34,523 nt of DNA from Bacteroidota bacterium. Its GTDB lineage: Bacteria > Bacteroidota > Rhodothermia > Balneolales > Balneolaceae. Location of the stretch: contig PZPG01000020.1 of the NCBI GenBank assembly GCA_003045995.1, positions 1-34,523 of the forward strand, given 5' to 3'. The notes under the pieces were generated by a model that saw only the letters and a program-made list of their open reading frames with translations, made no database searches and had not been told where the DNA came from. Below, one piece after another: positions 1 to 8,913 of this stretch (its first letter is position 1; the number at the start of each line of letters is the position of its first letter). The position numbers were made by a program, and so were the translations under genes.

Positions 1-891
1 TTCGGGTTGATAGGATTCTCTCCAAGCTGAAGACTCTGTTTCGACCTCGCGAGAACCCTCCTCAGAAAATTGCTCCTCCCTTTCGGGTTGATGGGATTCC
101 TCATCGGAAGGTTGGCCCCCATGGGGAGCATCAAACAACACTGCCTGATCCTCTTCATACGAGTGCTGTTTCAGCAAGTCCGGCGACGACAACAATTCGA
201 TCATCTCCGTTTTAGAAGCAACCTCCTGGGCGAGATCAAACTTTTTCGCAACCCGATACATCTGCTGCTCCTCAAAAAAGATCCGCATCAAATCCGTCTC
301 GATTTGCCCATCCATCAACCCAAACAGAAGATCAAAGTGTCGCACCCAGTCGAGTGCATGAAACGACCGAAAACGATGCTCATCAACCCGTTGAAAAAGG
401 GTAAGGCACTGCTCCCGGCGAACCGAAGAACGCTCTTTTTTCTCCATGTATCGGAACAGAGCGGTGACATGATAACGATTCACAGTAATGAGGGCCGAGC
501 GTCGCAACAAATCCTCCTCAGTAGCCTCCTCTGCAAGCCCGAAAAGCAGATCCAGCGTGGTCTTGTGAGGCTGAACGAGCAGCCCGACCACATCATGCAG
601 CGAGAGCTCGAGCACCGATTCGATATGCCCGGCCGGGATTTTCCCAAACTCCTGGATGGTTTCCGTAAACTGCTCCCAGGCATGTCGGACTTCCGGGGCA
701 TCCGTATCCAACCACTCCTGCTCCGGTAGCCGAAGCGATTCCCTCAGGTTGATCGCCATTTCGATTCGAGCCCTCGAAACCAGCGGTTTTGGCAAGCCGC
801 TCGCAGTTAAGTCCCCGGCACTGTAAAAAGTTCGACCATCCGGCAGTTGGGCTACACACTTTTTTGTTATCTTTCGAATTAGCTGATCCAT
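1..891 (-). CDS. Unknown protein, 3' end cut by window edge
   Basis: An open frame with no stop runs from an ATG at 889-891 on the minus strand to base 1, giving at least 297 residues; the C terminus lies outside the window. The protein begins MDQLIRKITKKCVAQLPDGR and is soluble, rich in Glu/Arg/Leu and probably helical, with no signal peptide or membrane segment. I do not recognise the family. The last 50 or so visible residues turn acidic and low in complexity and contain two SHQPE/SYQPE stretches, each encoded by a copy of the dispersed 10-mer (83-92 and 2-11). Coding-strand base use (G-rich, codons ending in G or T) matches neighbouring genes, which supports real coding. It is divergent from the ABC ATPase gene, with about 200 bp between them. 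No clear ribosome site precedes the ATG, so the start is moderately sure. Confidence 0.7.
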   Translation of the reverse strand, partial: MDQLIRKITKKCVAQLPDGRTFYSAGDLTASGLPKPLVSRARIEMAINLRESLRLPEQEWLDTDAPEVRHAWEQFTETIQEFGKIPAGHIESVLELSLHDVVGLLVQPHKTTLDLLFGLAEEATEEDLLRRSALITVNRYHVTALFRYMEKKERSSVRREQCLTLFQRVDEHRFRSFHALDWVRHFDLLFGLMDGQIETDLMRIFFEEQQMYRVAKKFDLAQEVASKTEMIELLSSPDLLKQHSYEEDQAVLFDAPHGGQPSDEESHQPEREEQFSEEGSREVETESSAWRESYQPE

Positions 892-1093
892 CGTGAAAGG
901 ACGGTTGAAGGGACGATTAGGGGAACGGTTGGAGTACCTGCGGAAAAGATTGTACGGGACATGTCTTGGTATGATTGATTGGCTACCTGGACGAACTCAG
1001 TCATAAACTTAGTTCTGTAAAAATACAAAATCTTATGCACTCTTTGCGAGAAAGATCAGCGCAAATAATCACGGAAGCCGCGGGGTTTGGAGG

Positions 1094-1780
1094 ATGAAGA
1101 TTCGGGCTCGCCATCTTAGTAAATCGTACAATCGGCGCACAGTTTTCAAGGATCTTTCGTTTGAACACGGAAGCGGGGTGATGGGAATTGCGGGTTCGAA
1201 CGGGTCCGGCAAATCGACTCTCATTCAAATTGTTGCCGGGTTGATGAAACCCACATCGGGGTCGGTGGAGTGGATTCGGGAAGGGCGAGCGGCGACTCGT
1301 GAAGAGGGGTTCACTGAAGTGGGGGCAGAAGAACAGGTTCTGGAGCGGGGTGATTTAACCTCTTTAGTAGGGTTTGTGGCCCCGTATATGGAATACTATG
1401 AAGAGCTTACGGCACGGGAAAATATGAATTTCTTGCAGCAGCTTGCGGCAGGCAGAGGAGGCAATCATCCGGAAAATAACACAAAAAGTGGCGTGCTCGA
1501 GCATCTTGTGCACCTGTTTGATGCGTCTTCTTTTATTGATCAACCGTATGGTTCTCTTTCAACAGGGCAGCGCCAGCGAATCAAAATGATTGCCGCCGGG
1601 GTACATACCCCTGCATTCTACTGCCTGGATGAAGCTGCCGCCAATCTCGACGAGCAGGGATGGCAGCAACTCAGCACCTGGTTGGATCTGCTTAGAAGCC
1701 GGCAAACTACGATTTTTCTGGCTTCGAACGACCCGCGCGAACTGGACTGGTGTGATCGCATTTTGAGTCTCGACGAGTAA
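1094..1780 (+). CDS. ABC transporter ATP-binding protein
   Basis: A 228-residue ABC ATPase. The Walker A motif GSNGSGKST lies near residues 33-41, the signature is LSTGQRQR near residue 155, and Walker B FYCLDEA with the D-loop ANLDEQ follows. Two catalytic positions are unusual: the Q-loop region reads VGFVAPYMEYYEELTAREN without the usual Gln, and the switch His is replaced by Asn (FLASNDPRE). The size and compact form resemble heme-exporter (CcmA-like) or Bacteroidota ABC ATPases acting with a separate permease. No permease gene is adjacent: an M29 peptidase follows. A role in the cytochrome maturation set at 21831-25068 is possible but only inferred. GGAGG sits directly against the ATG, so translation may use weak spacing. 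Confidence 0.85.
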   Translation: MKIRARHLSKSYNRRTVFKDLSFEHGSGVMGIAGSNGSGKSTLIQIVAGLMKPTSGSVEWIREGRAATREEGFTEVGAEEQVLERGDLTSLVGFVAPYMEYYEELTARENMNFLQQLAAGRGGNHPENNTKSGVLEHLVHLFDASSFIDQPYGSLSTGQRQRIKMIAAGVHTPAFYCLDEAAANLDEQGWQQLSTWLDLLRSRQTTIFLASNDPRELDWCDRILSLDE

Positions 1781-1819
1781 ATCCCCGGACATCGAATGTA
1801 ATACCCCGTAGTTCCATTT

Positions 1820-1880
1820 GTGCATATTGCACTGTTTGTGCACAGTATGCTATTTGCGAACCCTGTTCTGCACAGCATAC
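1820..1880. promoter_or_regulatory. Cluster of inverted repeats upstream of the M29 peptidase
   Basis: A perfect palindrome GTGCATATTGCAC (1820-1832) is followed by the 7-bp inverted pair GTATGCT (1845-1851) and AGCATAC (1874-1880). The half-sites TGCACAGTATGC and TGCACAGCATAC are also near-direct repeats of each other. The cluster sits in the 220-bp gap before the peptidase start and could be an operator or an RNA structure. No protein can be named. Confidence 0.35.
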
Positions 1881-2000
1881 CTTATGGAATTCGCAACCTG
1901 GAACCATCCTGCACGCCTGAGTGGTTCCGACAGAACGGGAAGCGAATCCCATCAACCCGAAAAGAAAGAAAAAACAGATAACCAAAAAACGGAACGAATT

Positions 2001-3110
2001 ATGATGATTTCACACGAAGATGACGCATTGGCACGGGCACTACTCACACACAGCACAGAATTGCAGCCGGGTGAGTCGATTTTGATTCAGCTGATTGGGT
2101 TTAACGGGATCGGGCTGGTTCGGGCACTAGTTCGCGGGGCGCGGGAGATCGGGGCACACCCGTTTGTGAAGATTGAGGATCCGGAGGTGAACCGGCTGAT
2201 GCTCGAGCTGGGCGACGAGGCGTATTGGCGCTGGCAGACGGAGGCGGATCAGTTGCCGCTGATGAAGAATATGGATGCGTTTATCGGGATTCGGGGGGCG
2301 GAGAACATTTACGAGACGTCGGATGCGGGAAAGGAGGCGAACGAGGCGTATTTGCGTGAGTTTGTGCAGCCGGTGCATTTCGACGAACGGGTGAACCGGA
2401 CGCGTTGGACAGTGTTGCGGTACCCGTCGGCGGCATTTGCAATGAATGCGAAGATGCCAACGGAGCGGTTTCGGCGATTTTACTATGACGCGTGCTTGTT
2501 TGATTATGGGCGGCTGGAGGAGGCGATGAAACCGCTGGAGGATCGGCTGCGGCGCACCGATGAGATTCGGCTGAAGGGTGAGGGGACGGATATTTCGTTT
2601 TCGGTGAAGGGGCAGGAGTGGGTGCCTTGTTTTGGCAAGCGCAACATTCCGGACGGAGAGCTGTTTAGTGCGCCGGTTTTGGAATCGGTGAATGGCGTGA
2701 TCCGGTACGCACCGTCGGTGTATCAGGGTAAGCCGTTTGAGTTTGTGGCGCTGGAGGTGAAAAACGGCGTGGTGGTTGGATTCGATTCGTCGGACAACCG
2801 GTCGCTGGAGCAGATTTTGGATACGGACGAGGGGGCGCGGCGCTTTGGCGAGTTTAGTTTCGGGCTAAATCCGGTGATTACGGCGCCTATGTACGATATT
2901 CTGTTTGATGAGAAGATCTACGGGTCGAATCATCTGACGCTAGGGAACGACTATGAAATCGCTCCGAACGGGAATAAGTCGAATATTCACTGGGATTTGG
3001 TGTGCATTGGGGCGGATGTGTTTTTTGACGGGGTGATGGTGAGGCAGGGTCGGCTCTTCACGGATCCCGGGCTGGCGGGGTTAAATCCGGACGCGCTGCT
3101 CGCTGGGTGA
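2001..3110 (+). CDS. M29-family aminopeptidase (AmpS/PepS type)
   Basis: A cytoplasmic metallo-aminopeptidase of family M29, which uses two metal ions to remove N-terminal residues from peptides. It has 369 residues, a normal family length. Family-like segments include the N-terminal ELQPGESILIQ, the central SGKGTD-type position reading RLKGEGTDISFSVKG, and the C-terminal NLTLGNDY-like NHLTLGNDYEIAPNGNKSN followed by HWDLVCI. The open frame extends upstream to 1818, but that part is AT-rich, carries palindromes and a dispersed 10-mer (1951-1960), and does not look like protein. I therefore start at the ATG at 2001 (a second ATG is at 2004). The stop and preceding codons are duplicated just downstream. 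It converges with clpB. Confidence 0.85.
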   Translation: MMISHEDDALARALLTHSTELQPGESILIQLIGFNGIGLVRALVRGAREIGAHPFVKIEDPEVNRLMLELGDEAYWRWQTEADQLPLMKNMDAFIGIRGAENIYETSDAGKEANEAYLREFVQPVHFDERVNRTRWTVLRYPSAAFAMNAKMPTERFRRFYYDACLFDYGRLEEAMKPLEDRLRRTDEIRLKGEGTDISFSVKGQEWVPCFGKRNIPDGELFSAPVLESVNGVIRYAPSVYQGKPFEFVALEVKNGVVVGFDSSDNRSLEQILDTDEGARRFGEFSFGLNPVITAPMYDILFDEKIYGSNHLTLGNDYEIAPNGNKSNIHWDLVCIGADVFFDGVMVRQGRLFTDPGLAGLNPDALLAG

Positions 3111-3186
3111 TGGGGAAGCTAGAGCGTCACCTCACGGATCCCGGGCTGGCGGGGTTAAATCCGGACGCGCTACTCGCCGGGTGATG
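3058..3186 (+). repeat. Tandem duplication of the M29 gene tail (74-bp period)
   Basis: Bases 3058-3112, covering the last 17 codons and the stop of the peptidase, recur at 3132-3186 with two differences. Both are at third codon positions and synonymous (CTG to CTA, GCT to GCC). The second copy includes its own in-frame-like stop and is outside the gene. Confidence 0.9.
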
Positions 3187-3250
3187 ACACCCCTGAAGGC
3201 ACTCCGAATGGTGTTCCTTCTTGAACCCGATGAGGAAGGGAGCCCGGGCG

Positions 3251-5908
3251 TTACTCTGCCCAGGCCTCTACGTCTTCAAATAGTTCGGCAAACTCAAGTC
3301 GGTTTCCGTCTGCAGATATCGTGACCTCAAAAGAGACGTGCTGTGACGGATCCTCCCGTCGGATCAGTTTTTTCGCCAGCTGATTGACGATTTCGGTTTG
3401 AATGACCCGCTTCAGTGGCCTTGCTCCGTATACCGGATCGTACCCGCGTACCGCGAGCCAGTCTTTCACCTTGTCGGAAACGTCCAACGTAACATGATTT
3501 GCCCGCAACATTTGATACACCCGACGCAGTTGAACGTCCACGATGAGGCGAATGTGAGACGGATCCAGCGGGTGGAAAATCACAACATCGTCAATCCGGT
3601 TCAAAAACTCTGGTCGGATGGTTTTTCGCAGCTCTGCCATGAGTCGGTTTTGCAGCTCGCGGTATCGATCGGGGTCGATCGCACTGCTGGCCTGCGTGCC
3701 GTCGGTTTGTGCCCTCCCAATCTCCTCCGAAATGAGATGCGATCCGATGTTGCTGGTCATAATCACAATCGTGTTTGTGAAGTTTACCGTCACCCCTTTA
3801 TTGTCGGTCAAACGCCCTTCATCCAGCACCTGTAGCAGCACATTAAATACATCCGGATGGGCTTTCTCGATCTCGTCAAGCAGTACCACTGAGTAGGGTT
3901 TTCGCCGGACGGCCTCGGTAAGCTGACCCCCCTCATCGTAGCCCACATAGCCAGGAGGCGCTCCAATCAACCGGCTAACGGAATGCTTCTCCATATATTC
4001 ACTCATGTCGATGCGGATCATTGCATGCTCATCATTGAACAAGAAGTCGGCCAGCGAGCGTGCTAGCTCCGTCTTTCCTACCCCTGTAGATCCCAGAAAT
4101 AGGAACGATCCGATCGGCCGGTTTTCATCCTGGAGCCCCGCCCTCGCACGGCGAACCGCATCCGACACCGCCTCAATCGCCTGATCTTGCCCAATCACGC
4201 GACGATGCAACTCCTCCTCAAGCATCAGCAACTTTTGCCGCTCTCCGGAAAGCATCTTGGTCACTGGAATCCCCGTCCATCGGGAAACAATCTCAGCGAT
4301 CTCCTCGGCTTCTACCTGCTCCTTCAGAAGCGACTGCCCCTCCTGGATTTCGTTCAACTTCACCTTCGTTTCGGCCATCTCCTTTTCGAGCTGGTTGATG
4401 GTACCGTACCGGATGGAAGCCACTCTTTCGTAATCTCCCTCCCGTTCGGCTCGGTCAGCCTCCAAACGCGCAGTCTCAATCGCCTGCTTCAGCTCCCGGG
4501 TCTTTTGGATCATTCCCTTTTCCAGATCCCATTGTGCACGCATGCTCCCGCGCTGCTCCTCCAGGTCCGCCAATTCCTTCCGGTTGGCCTCAAGCTTTGC
4601 ATCATCCTTCTCCCGCTTCAATGCCTCTCGTTCGATTTCGAGCTGCCGAATCTGTCGTTCAATACTGTCCAGCTCCTCCGGCATTGAATCAATCTGCAAC
4701 CGCAGCCTCGACGCCGCCTCATCAATCAAGTCGATCGCTTTGTCGGGCAGAAATCGGTCGGCAATGTACCGATCGCTCAACTCTGCCGCCGCCACAATCG
4801 CAGCATCCGTAATCCGAACCCCGTGATGCACTTCATACCGCTCCTGCAAACCTCTCAGGATCGAAACCGTATCTTCCACGCTTGGCTCTCCCACAAACAC
4901 GGTTTGAAGCCGTCGCTCCAGCGCCTTATCCTTCTCGATATACTTCCGGTACTCGGTAAGGGTTGTTGCACCAATCGCATGCAACTCTCCGCGAGCCAGC
5001 GATGGTTTCAAAATGTTTGCCGCATCCATTGAGCCTTCCGTAGCCCCCGCACCAACCAGCGTGTGTATCTCATCAATAAACAGAATCAACTCCCCGTCGG
5101 AGTCGATCACCTCCTTCACCACCGCCTTCAGGCGCTCCTCAAATTCACCCCGAAATTTTGTACCCGCCACCAGAGCACCCATATCCAGTGCGACGATCCG
5201 CTTCGACTTGAGCCCCTCCGGAACATCCCCCCGAACAATCCGCAACGCCATCCCCTCCGCAATCGCCGTTTTCCCAACGCCCGGCTCGCCAATCAACACC
5301 GGATTATTCTTCGTACGCCGGCTCAAAATCTGCATCACCCTGCGAATCTCCTGATCCCGCCCAATGACCGGATCCAGTTTATTCTGCTCGGCCAGTTCGT
5401 TCAGATCCCGTGCATACTTTTTCAACGCCTGATACCGGCTCTCCGCATTCGGGTCATCTGCACGCTGTGTCCCCCGCAACTCCTTCAGAACCGCCAAAAT
5501 CGCCTCCCGCGTCACCCCCTGATCCTTTAGCAACTGCCCCGCATCCGAACTCAACGCCGCGATCGCCAGCAACAGATGCTCCGAACTGATGTATTCATCG
5601 CTCAGCTTGGTCGCCTCCTGCTGTGCCGCATCAAACAAATTCTTACTCGCATTGGACAAGTACTGCCCCGATACCGAGGCACCCTTCACCACAGGATACC
5701 CACTCATGAGCGCCTCGAGCCGACTCTTCAACGTTGGCAAGGATCCCCCAATCTTCTGAATCACATTCGCTACAATATTTTCCGGCTCACTCACAAGCGC
5801 AAACAGCAGATGCCCCGGCTCCACCGCTTGATGGTTCCGATTTTGAGCCAATTCCAAAGCTGCCTGAACCGCCTCTCGAGCCTTAATCGTTAATTTATTC
5901 AAATTCAT
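3251..5908 (-). CDS. clpB: ClpB disaggregase
   Basis: An 885-residue AAA+ hexameric chaperone that, with DnaK, DnaJ and small heat-shock proteins, extracts and refolds aggregated cytosolic proteins. Domains in order: N-terminal Clp repeats (about 1-145), AAA1 with Walker [10 protein letters not shown] (207-215) and Walker [11 protein letters not shown], an M-domain coiled coil rich in Glu/Lys/Arg (about 400-540), and AAA2 with Walker [10 protein letters not shown] and Walker [15 protein letters not shown], then the small C-terminal domain. The pore motif [10 protein letters not shown] is present. Length and motifs are normal. The ATG is preceded by GAGAGTAGG at a fair distance. It heads a block of minus-strand chaperone and protease genes (DnaJ-like, Deg protease, Hsp20), which fits shared stress control. 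Confidence 0.98.
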   Translation of the reverse strand: MNLNKLTIKAREAVQAALELAQNRNHQAVEPGHLLFALVSEPENIVANVIQKIGGSLPTLKSRLEALMSGYPVVKGASVSGQYLSNASKNLFDAAQQEATKLSDEYISSEHLLLAIAALSSDAGQLLKDQGVTREAILAVLKELRGTQRADDPNAESRYQALKKYARDLNELAEQNKLDPVIGRDQEIRRVMQILSRRTKNNPVLIGEPGVGKTAIAEGMALRIVRGDVPEGLKSKRIVALDMGALVAGTKFRGEFEERLKAVVKEVIDSDGELILFIDEIHTLVGAGATEGSMDAANILKPSLARGELHAIGATTLTEYRKYIEKDKALERRLQTVFVGEPSVEDTVSILRGLQERYEVHHGVRITDAAIVAAAELSDRYIADRFLPDKAIDLIDEAASRLRLQIDSMPEELDSIERQIRQLEIEREALKREKDDAKLEANRKELADLEEQRGSMRAQWDLEKGMIQKTRELKQAIETARLEADRAEREGDYERVASIRYGTINQLEKEMAETKVKLNEIQEGQSLLKEQVEAEEIAEIVSRWTGIPVTKMLSGERQKLLMLEEELHRRVIGQDQAIEAVSDAVRRARAGLQDENRPIGSFLFLGSTGVGKTELARSLADFLFNDEHAMIRIDMSEYMEKHSVSRLIGAPPGYVGYDEGGQLTEAVRRKPYSVVLLDEIEKAHPDVFNVLLQVLDEGRLTDNKGVTVNFTNTIVIMTSNIGSHLISEEIGRAQTDGTQASSAIDPDRYRELQNRLMAELRKTIRPEFLNRIDDVVIFHPLDPSHIRLIVDVQLRRVYQMLRANHVTLDVSDKVKDWLAVRGYDPVYGARPLKRVIQTEIVNQLAKKLIRREDPSQHVSFEVTISADGNRLEFAELFEDVEAWAE

Positions 5909-5960
5909 ATCCTACTCTCTAATTGATTATTTCGTTGTTGATGGTCTACCTAAATTGTGT

Positions 5961-6060
5961 TGCTGATCCGCCCATTTGCGTATCGCTTCACCATTTGCGA
6001 ATCGCTTCATCCAGTTACGTATCGCTTCATCCAGTTGCGAATCGCTTCACCCATTTGCGA
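5961..6060. repeat. Five tandem 19-20 bp units upstream of clpB
   Basis: The units follow ATCGCTTCAYCCAKTTRCGW, with four well-conserved copies starting at 5982, 6001, 6021 and 6041 and a degenerate one before them. A spacing of about two helical turns puts all units on one DNA face, which suits an array of protein-binding sites about 10-60 bp upstream of clpB transcription or translation signals. Confidence 0.8.
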
Positions 6061-6186
6061 AATCCGTTCCGAACTCCCTTCAGTGCAACGAACTATGACG
6101 GAATTGCAGAACACAAACTCCCACTAAGCCGATTTTGTCATACCCCCAGGCTGGCACGCAACCCTGTGTGGCCCTTGATTACTGCC

Positions 6187-6258
6187 CACACTTCTCCAAC
6201 AAACCACACTGCTTCAACGAACCACACTTCACCGACGAACCACACTTCACAGTAAAAT
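6187..6258. repeat. Four tandem 18 bp units
   Basis: Units start at 6187, 6205, 6223 and 6241 and begin CACACTTCNCC or close to it (CACACTTCTCCAACAAAC, CACACTGCTTCAACGAAC and so on). The last unit is only half conserved. The period is a multiple of three but no convincing gene covers it. Confidence 0.8.
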
Positions 6259-6402
6259 TACAACGCCATCACGAATCGCACGTCTCTCTCATCCCATTCT
6301 TTTTTATTCGGGTTGATGGGAATAGATCACAGCCCCTGGCAACTATAATATCAAACCCGTGCATCAAACCGGTTAATCAAATCCATGCATTAAACCCGTG
6401 TG

Positions 6403-7188
6403 TTATGAGCCGTAAATCTCATTCAACACCCCGGCAATCCGAACTCCAGCCTGTGCCAGTCGCTTGAAAATAATGTCTTTTTTGTAGTACCGGTACTCAT
6501 ACCCAAGTCGCATATCCTCCGGAAGATCGTACACTGCATCGCGGTAGCTAACAGACTCGCCCGCCCAGTCGCGTACCGTGCCGCTTTGCCACATCGTAAC
6601 CGTTTCTGCATCCATAAAATCCACTTCCCGGGCGAGCTCCATATAACTCATCTGTAGCGAATTGATAATATCGCTATCCCACACACGATGTAAGTTCGAA
6701 TTGTCCCCCATCCACTGAACACGCACCTGATTCCCTCCCCGGTCGGTTCCGTTCCCAACGTGCAGTGGCATATGCATATCACCAATCATATGGATCAGCA
6801 GTTTTAAGTTGATGCTCTCCTGCTCGGGACTTAAAGTACCGGATTTGAGCGATGCAATCATCTCCTCCGATGCAGAAATCACATCCCCTGTCGGCTCTTG
6901 CTCCGTTCCCTCATAGGTTTTTCCATCCTCGATCGTTGCCCAGTGCCAGGTTCGTGTATAGTCGAACGCCGAATCGGAGCGAATATCATCCATCCAAACA
7001 CAGGCTCGTGGAAGTGTGATATCTCCCAACACCGCCGCAACTTTGGCTTTCACATCATCGTCAAGATAGGATTCCGCCACATATCCAGTTACATAGTGAC
7101 CAATCTGCCCCCAGCGTGCTTCGGATTGATTTGGGAGAGAGACCAAAAATAGAAAAGCGAACAAAAGCGTAGAAAATCGGTGTTTCAT
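6403..7188 (-). CDS. Secreted S1/P1-type nuclease
   Basis: A 261-residue periplasmic or secreted zinc nuclease that cuts single-stranded DNA or RNA. A signal peptide (MKHRF, then a hydrophobic run, cleavage near SEA-R) leaves the mature chain starting at or next to Trp26. In this family the mature N-terminal Trp is itself a zinc ligand, and the Trp-to-His spacing (W26 to H31, WGQIGH) is kept. Other zinc ligands are visible: the Asp in WMDDIRSD, the His in TWHWATI, the HMIGDMHMPLHVG block, and the HRVWDSD pair. Length and motifs are complete. It may supply phosphate or nucleotides from external DNA. This would fit a naturally competent lifestyle but does not prove it. Confidence 0.93.
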   Translation of the reverse strand: MKHRFSTLLFAFLFLVSLPNQSEARWGQIGHYVTGYVAESYLDDDVKAKVAAVLGDITLPRACVWMDDIRSDSAFDYTRTWHWATIEDGKTYEGTEQEPTGDVISASEEMIASLKSGTLSPEQESINLKLLIHMIGDMHMPLHVGNGTDRGGNQVRVQWMGDNSNLHRVWDSDIINSLQMSYMELAREVDFMDAETVTMWQSGTVRDWAGESVSYRDAVYDLPEDMRLGYEYRYYKKDIIFKRLAQAGVRIAGVLNEIYGS

Positions 7189-7321
7189 GGATCGATACCT
7201 GTGGTTTACTTAGTTTGACAGAGTTGCCTGATGGATGTGCTTGATGGATGCACTAGATGAATATCCTTCATGAGTGCACTTCATATACTTCGCATCACTA
7301 TATCAAAACTACGAAATTTTC

Positions 7322-7360
7322 CGGATTCTGAAGAACCGAATTCTGAAGAACCGAATTCCC
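7322..7360. repeat. 15 bp tandem repeat, 2.6 copies
   Basis: CGRATTCTGAAGAAC occurs at 7322-7336 and 7337-7351, with a partial third copy. It lies in the 246-bp gap between the DnaJ-like gene stop and the nuclease start; nothing else recognisable is there. Confidence 0.75.
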
Positions 7361-7434
7361 TCCGTTGTTCCATTCATCGATACAGCCAGCTATCGTGCAT
7401 GCGCCTCCCGACCCTCTCATTCCTCCCGTTCCTC

Positions 7435-8547
7435 TCATTTCTCCCGTTCCGTCCGAAGCGCCGCCAATTCCTCAAAAAGTTCACGCTCACGCTCGGTTAA
7501 CTTGCCAGGCATCTGAACCTCCAACTTTACAACATAATCGCCACGACCCGCTCCGCCACGGCCCGCAACACCACTGCCCGCTCCGCCACGACCCGTAGCG
7601 CCACTGCCCGCTCCCTCCGGATCTGGCAAACCACGCCCCTTGAGTTTCAGTCGCTTCCCGGGCTCACTCCCCGCTGGAATCGAAATTTTGATTCGTCCTT
7701 CCGGTGTCTGCACATCAATTTTTCCACCAAGAACCGCCGTATAAAGATCCACAGGCACCGTATGAACTACATTCCGCCCCTCCAACTCCACTCCATCCGG
7801 CATCTTCACCGAAATCACCAAAATCAAATCACCATTCGGCCCCCCACTCACTCCAACTTTTCCCTTCCCTTTCAGTTTTAGCCGGCTTCCGTCCCGAATC
7901 CCCGGCGGCACCTTCACCTTCATCGTTTGCGAGCCCAGCCGGATCTTCTTCTCCGTTCCTTTCAACACATCCTCCAGGGTAACCGGAAGCGTCACCTCTA
8001 TCGAATCTCCCTTCCGTACGGTTGGTTCGGGTTGATACGATGGCCCACCCGGCCCCCTGGACGCAGTACCGGCTTGCCCGAATCCACCTCCGAAAAGTGT
8101 TTCAAAAAAACTGGAGAAGGGGCTACTACCACCCATACCAGGACCCCCCATTCCCGAGCCTCCCATCCCCGAGCCTCCCATCCCGCCGGAACCAAACATC
8201 TCTCCAAAATCAAATGTAGCATGACCTCCACTTCCAGCCCCCCCAGGTCCGCCAGCTCCCCCATATTGCCGAGCGTATTGCGAAAAATCAAAGCCTCCCG
8301 CCTGTTCCCCTGCGCGTTGATACCGTTTCCAGTCGGACCCCACCTGATCGTACAACTTCCGTTTTTCGGGATCTTTCAAAACCTCATAGGCTTCCCCTAC
8401 CTCTTTAAACTTTGCTTCCGCTTTTGGGTCATCCGGGTTCTTATCGGGATGATACTTGGCCGCAAGCGTACGATACCTTTTCTTGATCTCTTTTGCATCC
8501 GCCGATCGCGGTACGCCCAAAATTTGATAGTAATCTTTGTATTCCAT
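7435..8547 (-). CDS. DnaJ-family co-chaperone without zinc finger (CbpA type)
   Basis: A 370-residue J-domain protein that stimulates DnaK ATPase and delivers substrates. The J domain (about 3-68) carries the HPD motif at residues 33-35. A long Gly/Phe/Met-rich linker with repeated GMGGSG units follows, then two C-terminal substrate-binding domains ([20 protein letters not shown] onward). The four CxxCxGxG repeats of true DnaJ are absent, so this is the CbpA class. The second C-terminal domain contains a Gly/Ala/Arg-rich insert made by a 30-bp tandem repeat (7550-7609), just before [11 protein letters not shown]. The frame could start at a TTG at 8559, but GGAGG (8553-8557) is placed five bases before the ATG at 8547, which I take as the start. 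A copy of the dispersed 10-mer (8027-8036) encodes SYQPE. Confidence 0.95.
   Translation of the reverse strand: MEYKDYYQILGVPRSADAKEIKKRYRTLAAKYHPDKNPDDPKAEAKFKEVGEAYEVLKDPEKRKLYDQVGSDWKRYQRAGEQAGGFDFSQYARQYGGAGGPGGAGSGGHATFDFGEMFGSGGMGGSGMGGSGMGGPGMGGSSPFSSFFETLFGGGFGQAGTASRGPGGPSYQPEPTVRKGDSIEVTLPVTLEDVLKGTEKKIRLGSQTMKVKVPPGIRDGSRLKLKGKGKVGVSGGPNGDLILVISVKMPDGVELEGRNVVHTVPVDLYTAVLGGKIDVQTPEGRIKISIPAGSEPGKRLKLKGRGLPDPEGAGSGATGRGGAGSGVAGRGGAGRGDYVVKLEVQMPGKLTERERELFEELAALRTEREK
7550..7609 (-). repeat. 30 bp tandem repeat inside the DnaJ-like gene
   Basis: Two 30-bp units (7550-7579, 7580-7609) with few differences encode ten-residue units of the [10 protein letters not shown] kind. They form a low-complexity insert in the C-terminal domain at a position where homologues typically go straight from the GRGLP motif to a GD-containing strand. 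Confidence 0.8.
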
Positions 8548-8552
8548 GGTGA

Positions 8553-8557
8553 CCTCC
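8553..8557 (-). promoter_or_regulatory. Shine-Dalgarno site that sets the DnaJ-like start
   Basis: GGAGG on the minus strand with five bases to the ATG at 8547. It overlaps the upstream in-frame TTG (8559), which argues against that start. Confidence 0.85.
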
Positions 8558-8599
8558 AACGCGTATTTATAGCAAATGTAGTGCCATACTACTCAAAAC

Positions 8600-8612
8600 C
8601 GCCGTTTTGGCA
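8600..8612 (-). promoter_or_regulatory. Shared 13-mer, candidate heat-shock operator (dnaJ-like copy)
   Basis: TGCCAAAACGGCG on the minus strand, about 55 bp upstream of the DnaJ-like start. The same 13 bases occur at 11228-11240 on plus, upstream of hsp20. The core GCC-N5-GGC is a short palindrome, so it could bind a dimer in either orientation. The regulator is unknown. Confidence 0.4.
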
Positions 8613-8833
8613 ACTCCATTCATCCTCCTACGACTCTTCTTCACCGACTTGCACGCTGAGAGTGCATACTGTGTGTGATATCCATACATGCCAGTGTTAC
8701 GGACGTGCGTCGCACATACAAAAATGAACTGATAGATGGACTGGCAGGATGAAGGACAGGTGGACCGAAAATGCGGGCGTCCATGATGTATGCATCCTGA
8801 ATGTGTACAGAGGGAGTTGTAAGACCGATGAGC

Positions 8834-8865
8834 AAAAAAAAGACCCCTGCGTTCAAACAGGGGTC
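8834..8865 (-). terminator. Rho-independent terminator of the Deg protease gene
   Basis: A perfect 8-bp stem GACCCCTG / CAGGGGTC (8842-8849 with 8858-8865) and an 8-base loop. Read on minus it is followed by eight T. It lies about 50 bp past the protease stop. Confidence 0.93.
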
Positions 8866-8913
8866 CCAACCTCAACCAAAAATACTTATGAAACTAACTA
8901 CTCATCTAACTAA

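Larger units (their letters stand above)
5909..6402. other. Intergenic region with two tandem arrays
   Basis: About 490 bp between clpB and the nuclease gene (both minus). It holds a 19-20 bp array at 5961-6060, an 18 bp array at 6187-6258, and one exact dispersed 10-mer at 6308-6317 preceded by a T-rich stretch. A short forward frame spans it (5923-6255), but its repeats follow from the arrays and I do not call it a gene. The clpB promoter must lie here; I could not assign it. Confidence 0.6.
8548..8913. other. Intergenic region between Deg protease and DnaJ-like gene
   Basis: About 365 bp. From the protease side it holds a strong terminator (8834-8865). Near the DnaJ-like gene it holds a possible -10 TATAAA close to 8570 on minus and the 13-mer TGCCAAAACGGCG (8600-8612 on minus), which recurs upstream of hsp20. 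Nothing was recognised between about 8640 and 8830; the short frames there look like noise. Confidence 0.5.

Noticed and set aside
70-729. Forward open frame of 219 codons opposite the first gene
   Set aside because: The minus frame is open through the whole region and has better start logic and codon style; the forward frame looks like its shadow.
1818-2000. N-terminal extension of the M29 peptidase
   Set aside because: The open frame continues upstream by chance through palindromes and a dispersed word; M29 proteins start near the ATG at 2001.
5923-6255. 110-codon forward frame with NHTSPT repeats
   Set aside because: The peptide repeats come directly from 18-bp intergenic arrays. There is no ribosome site, and the first half is built from the other array in an unlikely composition.
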